A DNA stretch of 64,000 bases from Tectiglobus sp965224045 (GTDB lineage: Bacteria; Pseudomonadota; Alphaproteobacteria; Rhizobiales; Hyphomicrobiaceae), in NCBI GenBank assembly GCA_965224045.1, contig CBDCYD010000016.1, positions 930,001 through 994,000 of the forward strand, read 5' to 3'. The translations under genes were made by a program, and so were the position numbers. The notes under the pieces are model-generated. The model searched no databases. It was not told the origin of the DNA and worked only from the letters and a program-made list of their open reading frames with translations. Of this stretch, positions 34,179 to 41,104 are shown piece after piece; position 1 is the stretch's first letter, and every line of letters starts with the position of its first letter.

Positions 34179-34568
34179 ATGGCATCAGCAACTCGTCCGC
34201 GACCCCAGATTATGACGCTGACGGATGCAGCGGCAGCGCGGGTGCGCGAAATCATGGCAAGCAAGCCCGACGCCATCGGCCTGAAGATCGGCCTCAAGAA
34301 GGGTGGTTGTGCCGGCATGGAGTACACGCTCGAGTGGGCCGAGGAGGCTGGCAAGTTCGACGAGGTCGTCGAGGATAAGGGCGCGAAAATTCTGATCGAC
34401 CCGATGGCAACGCTCTACATTCTCGGCACCGAGATGGACTACAGGGTCGATAAGCTCTCGGCACAGTTCGTGTTCAACAATCCGAATCAGACATCGGCGT
34501 GCGGTTGCGGCGAGTCCGTCGAGCTGCGGCCGCGCGAAGAGGCAGACCTCGCCGGCCTCAAGGCGTAA
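34179..34568 (+). CDS. sufA: A-type Fe-S carrier SufA/IscA
   Basis: 129 residues. The three conserved cysteines of A-type carriers are present: GGCAGMEY in the middle and ACGCGES near the end. LTDAAAARVREIM, GLKIGLKKGGCAG and LFILG-like LYILGTEMDY are family features. It accepts clusters from SufBCD and passes them to apo-proteins. The 126-base gap after sufT, with AGGGAGAG before the ATG, may contain its own weak promoter. Confidence 0.94.
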   Translation: MASATRPRPQIMTLTDAAAARVREIMASKPDAIGLKIGLKKGGCAGMEYTLEWAEEAGKFDEVVEDKGAKILIDPMATLYILGTEMDYRVDKLSAQFVFNNPNQTSACGCGESVELRPREEADLAGLKA

Positions 34569-34612
34569 GCTGTAGACCACCATGGGAGTGCGTGTCAGGG
34601 GAGTGTGGTTCG

Positions 34613-35170
34613 TTGGGCGATGACGGGTCCTGGGTCGACGCGGTCTTGGCATTCTGGTTCGACGAACTGGAGCCAAAGCAATGGTTCGTCAAATCGGCCG
34701 ACACCGATGCGCTGATTACCGAGCGCTTCCGTTCAACTTTCGATCGTGTGAGTTTGCTGCCTGATGCCGATCTGACGGGTGATGCGCGTTGCGCGCTTGG
34801 CGCCGTCATCGTGCTGGATCAGTTTCCGCGCAACATGTTTCGCGGTACGCCCCAGGCGTTTGGCAGCGATGCGAAGGCGCTGGCCATTGCCAGGCGCGCG
34901 GTGGAGCTTGGGTTTGATCAGCAGTTCTCGGACAAGACGCAACGCGTGTTTTTCTACCTTCCGTTTGAGCACAGCGAGCGGCTGGAGGATCAGGACAGGT
35001 CGGTGGTGTTGATCTTGGCGCTCGGCGATGCGGAATACACGCGCTATGCCGAAGCGCACCGCGACGTCATCCGGGAGTTCGGCCGTTTCCCGCATCGCAA
35101 CGCGGTGCTCGGGCGTGCGTCGACGCCGGCGGAAGAGGACTACCTTGCCAAGCCGGGCAGCGGATTTTGA
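34613..35170 (+). CDS. DUF924 family protein
   Basis: 185 residues from TTG 34613, chosen because AGGGGAG lies 9 bases upstream and the length then equals the family's usual 180-190. VLAFWFDELEPKQWFVKSADTD, ALGAVIVLDQFPRNMFRGTP, FDQQFSDKTQRVFFYLPFEHSE and RFPHRNAVLGR are diagnostic of DUF924, an all-helical family with TPR-like repeats and no proven function. It follows sufA by 44 bases and may ride on the same transcript. Confidence 0.85.
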   Translation: MGDDGSWVDAVLAFWFDELEPKQWFVKSADTDALITERFRSTFDRVSLLPDADLTGDARCALGAVIVLDQFPRNMFRGTPQAFGSDAKALAIARRAVELGFDQQFSDKTQRVFFYLPFEHSERLEDQDRSVVLILALGDAEYTRYAEAHRDVIREFGRFPHRNAVLGRASTPAEEDYLAKPGSGF

Positions 35171-35224
35171 TTGCGCACGGCGTTCACCGGCCTCGACCGC
35201 GACGGCGATGGTCAGGACTTCGAG

Positions 35225-35647
35225 ATGAGTGATGATTTCAGTTCGTTCGTGGCTGAACAGCTAGCCGTGGTCGGGCCGGTGCGTGTGCGGCGGATGTTCG
35301 GCGGGTACGGCATCTTTCTGGACGGGATGATGTTTGCTTTGATCGCCGACGACGTGCTCTTCTTCAAGGCGGACGACACGACCAAGAATCGCTACGAGGC
35401 TGAAGGTCTGGAACCGTTCACCTACGAAGCCAAAGGCGGCAAAAGGGCCGTGATGAGTTACTGGCGGGCGCCGGAGCGCGTGTTCGATGACCCGGACGAA
35501 ATGCGCGCCTGGGCGGAGGCAGCCGTTCAGGTGGCCCGTGCTGCGGCGGCGAAAAAGCCGGCCAGTAAGAGCAAAACCAAAACGAAAGCGAAGACGAAAC
35601 CCGCTGCCGGCAACAGGTCCGCGGCCAAAAGATCATTTCCGCCTTAG
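35225..35647 (+). CDS. TfoX N-terminal domain protein with basic tail
   Basis: 140 residues from ATG 35225; TTG 35171 would add 18 residues. Residues about 1-100 are a TfoX-N domain: FVAEQLAVVGPVRVRRMFGGYG, MMFALIADDVLFFKAD and MSYWRAPERVFDDPDEMRAWA. A tail rich in Ala and Lys (KKPASKSKTKTKAKTKPAAG) follows. The last codons, read as RSFPP and stop, come from the first bases of a family 2 repeat, so the gene's original end was altered. TfoX-N proteins are small and of unclear function outside competence regulation. Confidence 0.82.
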   Translation: MSDDFSSFVAEQLAVVGPVRVRRMFGGYGIFLDGMMFALIADDVLFFKADDTTKNRYEAEGLEPFTYEAKGGKRAVMSYWRAPERVFDDPDEMRAWAEAAVQVARAAAAKKPASKSKTKTKAKTKPAAGNRSAAKRSFPP

Positions 35648-35750
35648 GCGGAATCACACCGCCTGCCCACTCCCCCGCCCGGCCGCCCATGCAATCGTGG
35701 TTTTGGGCGGCCGGGCGGGGGAGTGGGACGGTTCCAGCTAAACCTGAAAC
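35630..35750. repeat. Dispersed palindromic repeat, family 2, copy B
   Basis: 121 bases matching 10961-11081 with two differences. It contains TTCCGCCTTAGGCGGAA and the long 24-bp hairpin. Its first 18 bases are read as the end of the TfoX-N gene and hold its stop codon. It lies between a rightward and a leftward gene, so the hairpin could also act as a bidirectional terminator. Confidence 0.85.
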
Positions 35751-35819
35751 GATCTAAAGCCCGCCGGACGGCGGGAAACCAACGCATCGCCGGAAAGGCG
35801 TCTCGCTGATCCATTGCCG

Positions 35820-37217
35820 TCACGTTGCCTGGGGGTAGGGTTGCGGTGCGAGATCGAAGCGCGGCGGCGTCTTGGACATGCGGGCCGGGTAGGTCACGAC
35901 GTCGAGCGCGCCATAGCCTGACGGTATGGTTGCCATGACATCGGCAAGGTCGGCGTTCGATGGCGGCTCGACCGCGAAGCCATCCGCGATGCGACCCAAG
36001 GATTTCAGCCAGTGACCGGTGCGAGCAAGGGCGATGCGGACATGCCACGAGCCGCCCTCGGTTGCGCGCCGGTGCAGGGCTGCCATTGCGCCCATCGCCA
36101 TCAAGTGGCCGGAAGCAAAGTCAATCGCCTGGCAGGGCAGCGGTTTGGGGCCGTCGCAGCCCGAGGCCTCGGCTTCCGCCCAGTTGATGCCGCTTGCTGT
36201 TTGCACCAGGGAATCGAAGCCTCGCCGATGCGCCCAGGGACCGACATGGCTCCAGGCGGAAATCGCGACTGACACGATGCCGGGGCGCAGTTGGGCAAGA
36301 CGGTCGGGCGGGAAGCCCGCCGCGTCGATGGCGCCCGGGCGATATCCTTGCACGAAGACATCCGGGGTCTCGACGCGGGCTTCGAGTTCGCTGCGGCCGG
36401 CATCTGTCTTCAAATCGATGAAGCAGGAGTGCTTGCCGCGGCCGCCGTCAATTTCGAGCATGATCGGGTCGCGTGGCAGTCGGGCTGCCGAGACACGGGT
36501 GACATCGGCGCCGTGCGTGGCGAGCGTGCGGCCGCAGACCGGGCCAGCGATAACGCGCGTCAGATCCAAAACGGTGATGCCGCTGAGCGGTTGACCGCCG
36601 TCCTCGGGCAATGGCTCTGGCGGCGCATCGCCGATCCGTTCGATGTCGAACAACGCCAGCCTCGATACAGCCGCGCCTTGCGGGTGGGCGGCCCATTCCT
36701 GCGGTGTGCGCAACATGAAGACGACGAGGCCGTCGCGGCCGCAGGCGTCTTCGAAGTCCTGCGCCGTCCAGGACTCGAGCGCCTTTGCAACGGCGTCGCG
36801 ATGGCGTGCGCAACCCAATATTTTCAGGACGCCGGCCTCGTGATGGGGATAGTTGGCGTGGATGCGGACCCAGCGCTTGTCGCCGCATTGGTAGAGGCTG
36901 GCGATCGGTCCCCAAACTTCGCCCGGCGGTTCACCGTCGACGCGAAGGCGATTTTCACTCAGAAACTCGGCTTCAGCGTGTCGGGAGTTGACCGCAATGG
37001 TCTGGCGTGACCCTGACCGCAGGTGCCAGAGTTCACCGGCAGCCAACGCCGCGGCCGCAACGGTGGTGGTAGCCGCGTCGGCGACGCGGAAGGACGAGGG
37101 CAGGGTCGGTGCCTCGCGTTCAAGCTCGACATGATCGAGCGCTTCGTTCGGCAGTCCGGTTCGTTGCCAAATGCCGGCAAGGATCTCTCGCGCTGTCGGT
37201 TGGTCCGCGGCCGGCAT
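35820..37217 (-). CDS. CaiB/BaiF-family CoA transferase, apparently circularly permuted
   Basis: 465 residues. The segment that normally opens CaiB/BaiF proteins, LSGITVLDLTRVIAGPVCG, is at about 210-228 here. It is followed by KHSCFIDLKTDAG, PDVFVQGYRPGAI, VSVAISAWSHVGPWAHRRGFDSLVQTASGI and IDFASGHLMAMGAMAALHRR. Residues 1-205 hold what normally comes second: SLYQCGDKRWVRIHANYPHH, KALESWTAQDFEDA and MLRTPQEWAAHPQG. The two halves are thus swapped relative to FRC or CaiB. The family transfers CoA between acids. Other long members of this kind are annotated in proteobacteria, so it is likely functional; its substrate is unknown. Confidence 0.85.
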   Translation of the reverse strand: MPAADQPTAREILAGIWQRTGLPNEALDHVELEREAPTLPSSFRVADAATTTVAAAALAAGELWHLRSGSRQTIAVNSRHAEAEFLSENRLRVDGEPPGEVWGPIASLYQCGDKRWVRIHANYPHHEAGVLKILGCARHRDAVAKALESWTAQDFEDACGRDGLVVFMLRTPQEWAAHPQGAAVSRLALFDIERIGDAPPEPLPEDGGQPLSGITVLDLTRVIAGPVCGRTLATHGADVTRVSAARLPRDPIMLEIDGGRGKHSCFIDLKTDAGRSELEARVETPDVFVQGYRPGAIDAAGFPPDRLAQLRPGIVSVAISAWSHVGPWAHRRGFDSLVQTASGINWAEAEASGCDGPKPLPCQAIDFASGHLMAMGAMAALHRRATEGGSWHVRIALARTGHWLKSLGRIADGFAVEPPSNADLADVMATIPSGYGALDVVTYPARMSKTPPRFDLAPQPYPQAT

Positions 37218-37331
37218 GCTGCAGTCTCCTGTGCAAGGGCTGACGGTTGCGCCCGTTGATCGATGCGGGAGGCCTCCAAGGATACGTCGGTCCCTGACCC
37301 AAAACCAAGCGCGGCGAGCTCTGCCGGCAGT

Positions 37332-38852
37332 CTATTCGGAGGGAACCTTCTCGCTGCGCGATCTTGTTGTTCGTGCCGGCTTCGGGCGGCGCACGGGGCG
37401 TTGCAGAAACGCGGGAATCGAGTCTTCGGTAAAGCCGGTACCACGGGATTGGGCAGGTTGGCGGCCGGAGGGGGGGGCTGCGGTGTGCGAGCGTGTCGGT
37501 TTGGATTTGGCCGCTGTGGCCGGTGCCGGCGTCTTGGGTTCGCGATCCGGCTTGCGGTCAGGGTTGCGCTCGGTGTCGCGGTCCTTGTTGCGCTCGGGAC
37601 GGCGCGAACGCGACGAACGGGTGCCCGATGTCTCACGTGTCGAGGAGGTGTCGCGGCTGGTGCGCCCACGTCCGCGTCCGCGTTTTCGCTTGCCGGCGTT
37701 CTCGAAGTCTTCCTCGGTCGGGGCGTCGCCATCCCAGGTGAGCGCTTCACCGGTGGTCTTTTCGATGTCCTTGACGAGCTTGAGATCGTCGGCGGTGACG
37801 AGGGTTGCTGCAAAACCTCGATTGCCGGCACGCCCGGTGCGGCCAATGCGGTGAACGTAGTCGTCGCCGGCCCAGGGCACATCGAAATTGAAGACGTGGC
37901 TGACCTCGGGGATGTCGAGGCCGCGGGCTGCGACATCGCTGGCTGCAAGGAACGTGATCTCGCCGCTGCGAAACTTGTCGAGCGTACTCATGCGGCTGGT
38001 CTGGTCCATATCGCCATGCAGGGCGCCGGCGTTGAAGCCGTGCTTGACGAGCGACTTGTGAAGGATGGCAACGTCGCGTTTGCGATTGCAGAAGATAATC
38101 GCGTTCTTGACGTTTTGCGCCCGGATCAGATCGCGCAAGACCTCGCGTTTGGCCCAATCTTCGCCATCAGGGCAGAAGCGGAACGTTTGCGTGATCGTCT
38201 TGGCGGCAGTTGCCGGGCGGGCAACCTCGATCTGGACCGGGTCCTTGAGGAACTGGTCGACGAGGCGCTGAATTTCAGGCGGCATGGTGGCGGAGAAAAA
38301 CAACGTCTGACGGCGCGGCGGCAGCAGGCCGCAGATTTTCTCGATGTCCGGAATGAAGCCCATATCAAGCATGCGGTCGGCCTCGTCGATGACGAGGATT
38401 TCGACCCCGGTCAGCAGCAGCTTGCCGCGCTGGAAATGATCGAGCAGCCGGCCGGGCGTCGCGATCAGCACGTCGGCGCCGCGATCGAGCTTGCGTTCCT
38501 GGTCGTCGAACGAGACACCGCCGATCAGCAATGCAACGTTGAGCTTGTGGTTGACGCCGTAGCTCTCGAAGGCCTGCGCGACCTGGGCGGCGAGTTCGCG
38601 TGTGGGTGCAAGGATCAATGACCGCGGCATGCGCGCGCGGGCGCGCCCCGATTCGAGGCGGGTGATCATCGGCAGCGTGAAGGATGCCGTCTTGCCGGTG
38701 CCGGTCTGGGCTATGCCCAAGACATCGCGGCCGGTGACCGCCACAGGTATCGCCTGGATCTGGATCGGTGTTGGTGTCGTATAGCCCGCCGTTGCAACGG
38801 CGGCTTCAACCTTGGGGCTTAGTCCTAGTCCGGTAAAGCTAGGCGTATCCAC
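37332..38852 (-). CDS. rhlE: DEAD-box RNA helicase, RhlE type
   Basis: 506 residues from GTG 38852 (MDTPSFTGLGLSPKV), with GGAGAG upstream. Q motif GYTTPTPIQIQAIP, motif I AQTGTGKT (48-55), PTRELAAQ, GG, TPGRLLDHF, DEAD (156-159), SAT (187-189), ARGLDIPEVSHVFNFDVP and HRIGRTGRAG are all present. After about 385 comes a disordered tail of Arg, Ser, Lys and Asp (KRKRGRGRGRTSRD and onward), as usual in RhlE for RNA contact. It unwinds short RNA duplexes in rRNA maturation, mRNA decay or cold adaptation. Confidence 0.94.
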   Translation of the reverse strand: MDTPSFTGLGLSPKVEAAVATAGYTTPTPIQIQAIPVAVTGRDVLGIAQTGTGKTASFTLPMITRLESGRARARMPRSLILAPTRELAAQVAQAFESYGVNHKLNVALLIGGVSFDDQERKLDRGADVLIATPGRLLDHFQRGKLLLTGVEILVIDEADRMLDMGFIPDIEKICGLLPPRRQTLFFSATMPPEIQRLVDQFLKDPVQIEVARPATAAKTITQTFRFCPDGEDWAKREVLRDLIRAQNVKNAIIFCNRKRDVAILHKSLVKHGFNAGALHGDMDQTSRMSTLDKFRSGEITFLAASDVAARGLDIPEVSHVFNFDVPWAGDDYVHRIGRTGRAGNRGFAATLVTADDLKLVKDIEKTTGEALTWDGDAPTEEDFENAGKRKRGRGRGRTSRDTSSTRETSGTRSSRSRRPERNKDRDTERNPDRKPDREPKTPAPATAAKSKPTRSHTAAPPSGRQPAQSRGTGFTEDSIPAFLQRPVRRPKPARTTRSRSEKVPSE

Positions 38853-39195
38853 GGAATGGGCTCTCCATCGGGAAAAGGATCAACGCATGCGGGCCGGCCG
38901 GCAATTGCCTGGCGCCAATGGCGCGGCGCGGCTCACGGGCAGGTGCGATGACAATGCTAGGACGGCGTCCGATGCGTGACGTGGCGTGGGCCACCTCGTA
39001 CCTTATGGCTACATCTCGCGTCCGTTTTGCCTTGCCGCGTGCTTGCACAGTTGGCCGCAAAAGGCAAGATCTGTCGGGAATAGTTGGGGTGAGAGGCCGC
39101 AGATTCCATGAATAATGCTAATTGATTGTGATGTGAGGCGATGCACGCCATACCGAAGCGCAGTGCCAACATGAGACCGAATGGAAGGTGGGGTT
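38853..39195. promoter_or_regulatory. Divergent intergenic region between rhlE and an alpha/beta hydrolase gene
   Basis: 343 bases without a credible gene. It should hold both promoters. The right part (39060-39180) is locally AT-richer (GAATAATGCTAATTGATTGTG), but no clear -35/-10 pair or operator was found. Confidence 0.35.
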
Positions 39196-39897
39196 ATGGG
39201 CGATCGTGCCAATCTGGTGCTGGTTCCGGGGTTGTTATGTTCGGATGCGTTGTTTGCCGAGCAGGTCTCGGGGCTGGGTGACGTTGCGACAATGCGCATC
39301 GGACGGGTGCTGAAGCACGACAACCTCGCGGACATGGCCCGAACGATCCTCAGGACGGCACCGCAGCGGTTCGCGCTCGCCGGCTTGTCGCTCGGCGGCT
39401 ACGTGGCCTTCGAGATCTTACGGCAGGCGCCGGAGAGGGTCGAGCGGCTGGCGCTGCTCAACACCAACGCGCGTGCCGACAGACCGGAGCAAATCGCATT
39501 TCGGAAGCTGTTGATCGGGCTTGCCAACACCATGGGGCCGCGCAACGTGCAGGCGGCGGCGCTGCCGATGCTCATTCACAAATCGCGTCTTAGAGAACGC
39601 AATCTCGTCGACCGTGTGCTGAACATGGCCGACGGGGTCGGTCGCGCTGCCTTCGTGCGCCAGCAGCAGGCGATCATCGACCGTCCGGATAACCGCGCGT
39701 TTCTGAGCGAGATCACCTGCCCGACCGTGATCGTCGTCGGCGAGCAGGACGTGCTGACGCCGGTCAAAGTCTCGCAGGAGATGCACGAGGGTATCGCCGG
39801 AAGCCGGCTCGAGGTGATCCCGGACTGCGGCCATCTGTCGACCATGGAATGTCCGGGAGCCGTCAATGCGATACTGCGGAGCTGGCTGGCCGGGTAG
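39196..39897 (+). CDS. Alpha/beta hydrolase
   Basis: 233 residues from ATG 39196, with GGAAGGTGGGG upstream; ATG 39181 is less well placed. LVLVPGLLCSDALFAEQV gives the oxyanion strand, FALAGLSLGGYVAFEILRQ the nucleophile elbow (Ser in GLSLG), VVGEQDVLTP the Asp, and PDCGHLSTMECP the His. These place it among small esterase/lipase-like hydrolases of unknown substrate. Single gene, divergent from rhlE and convergent with the aquaporin gene. Confidence 0.85.
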   Translation: MGDRANLVLVPGLLCSDALFAEQVSGLGDVATMRIGRVLKHDNLADMARTILRTAPQRFALAGLSLGGYVAFEILRQAPERVERLALLNTNARADRPEQIAFRKLLIGLANTMGPRNVQAAALPMLIHKSRLRERNLVDRVLNMADGVGRAAFVRQQQAIIDRPDNRAFLSEITCPTVIVVGEQDVLTPVKVSQEMHEGIAGSRLEVIPDCGHLSTMECPGAVNAILRSWLAG

Positions 39898-39939
39898 GGC
39901 ATGGCGCGACGGCGGTGCGAGGATTGCGCGCAGAACGCT

Positions 39940-40629
39940 CTATCCGTTTGCGTGAAGGTAGCGCGCCAGCAGGCCCCCAAGACAGGCACCGGCGATCGGG
40001 GCAAGCCAGAAGATCCACAACGAGGCGATGTGATGCGGGCCGGCGATCAGCGCGGTGACGGTCGAGCGCGCCGGGTTGAGCCCGCCGTTCGTGAGCGGGA
40101 TGGCGACGAGGTAACAGGCCGCCATGCCAAGCCCGACGGCGACCGGCGCCATCGGCGCAAGTGACGTGTGGGCCGTTGCCCCCATAAAGACGATGACCAG
40201 GATGGCCGTGAGGATGATCTCGCAGGCGAGCGCCGACAGCAATCCGGCCTCGCCGCGGCCACCGAAGCTGTTGGCGATGCCGGCAAATGAGTCCGGGAGA
40301 GAGCCGGCACTAACTGGTGCCTGCAGTTGCAAGATGATGATGAAACCGACTGCAAGGGCGGCACCGGCAAGCTGGGCAACGACAAACATGGGGGCCTGTG
40401 CTGCATCAAACCGCCCGCCGGCAACGAGACCCACCGTGATTGCCGGATTGAAGTGGCCGCCGGAGACCTGGCCGAGGGCGTACGTCGCCGCCGTTGCTGC
40501 CAGACCGATGGCCATGGCCGGCTGCCAGGCTGACTTGGCTGCCCCTGGAACGATCAGCCAGACGGCAAAGAAGATGGCGAGTATGATGAAGGTTCCGGCA
40601 GTTTCGGCAAGGAGTGCGCGTAAATGCAT
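39940..40629 (-). CDS. aqpZ: Aquaporin (MIP family)
   Basis: 229 residues with six transmembrane helices and two half-helices. The two NPA boxes are GGHFNPAITVGL (NPA 61-63) and NGGLNPARS (NPA 185-187); the Arg after the second box is the selectivity-filter arginine. Short loops and the length fit water-selective AqpZ rather than glycerol facilitators, which have a longer loop after the second NPA. The second half, MAPVAVGLGMAACYLVAIPLTNGGLNPARS, agrees. It acts in the inner membrane. Confidence 0.93.
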   Translation of the reverse strand: MHLRALLAETAGTFIILAIFFAVWLIVPGAAKSAWQPAMAIGLAATAATYALGQVSGGHFNPAITVGLVAGGRFDAAQAPMFVVAQLAGAALAVGFIIILQLQAPVSAGSLPDSFAGIANSFGGRGEAGLLSALACEIILTAILVIVFMGATAHTSLAPMAPVAVGLGMAACYLVAIPLTNGGLNPARSTVTALIAGPHHIASLWIFWLAPIAGACLGGLLARYLHANG

Positions 40630-40853
40630 CAGGCGCGACCTCTCTGTGTTTGACGGGATCTTTCTAACTGATTTGGCGGCCGGGGTAACGGATCATCGGG
40701 GACGGCGCGTGCGCACGCGATCTGATCATGCCGATCAGCCGGTGGCGCGCAAACAACGGACATAGGCTCACAGTTGAGTTATCGTGGCCCACCGGCCTTC
40801 GCCGTGTTGGCGCCGAGCGGCGCGGTTTGCAATTCTCGGTTGGAGGGAAATCC

Positions 40854-41051
40854 ATGGCGCGTGGAGGCGGCTTTGCGTGCTTTCTGACGTGGAACCTGCC
40901 GCTCTATTACGGCTGGGTTGTGGTTGTTTGGATACTGTGGATGTGGGTTATCTCTCCCAGCCGCTTCCGCGCCGTCGCTCGCTGTGACAAGGCGATGCAC
41001 CGCGAGCACAAGGCCTGCTCTCAGTTGCGCGCATCCGTGGCCGGTGAATAG
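40854..41051 (+). CDS. Small membrane protein of unknown function
   Basis: 65 residues from ATG 40854, with a strong ribosome site TGGAGGGAAATCC. One hydrophobic helix, about 17-34 (LYYGWVVVVWILWMWVIS), is followed by a basic cytoplasmic-looking tail with two cysteines (VARCDKAM, HKACSQL). No family is recognised. It ends 53 bases before the 772-residue membrane hydrolase on the same strand, so it may belong to the same unit. The strong ribosome site and the hydrophobic design are the main reasons for calling it. Confidence 0.55.
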   Translation: MARGGGFACFLTWNLPLYYGWVVVVWILWMWVISPSRFRAVARCDKAMHREHKACSQLRASVAGE

Positions 41052-41104
41052 AACGTGGCAGCGAGTAGTGATAGATTTTTGAGGTTGCTTTTTTAGGAAT
41101 TCGT

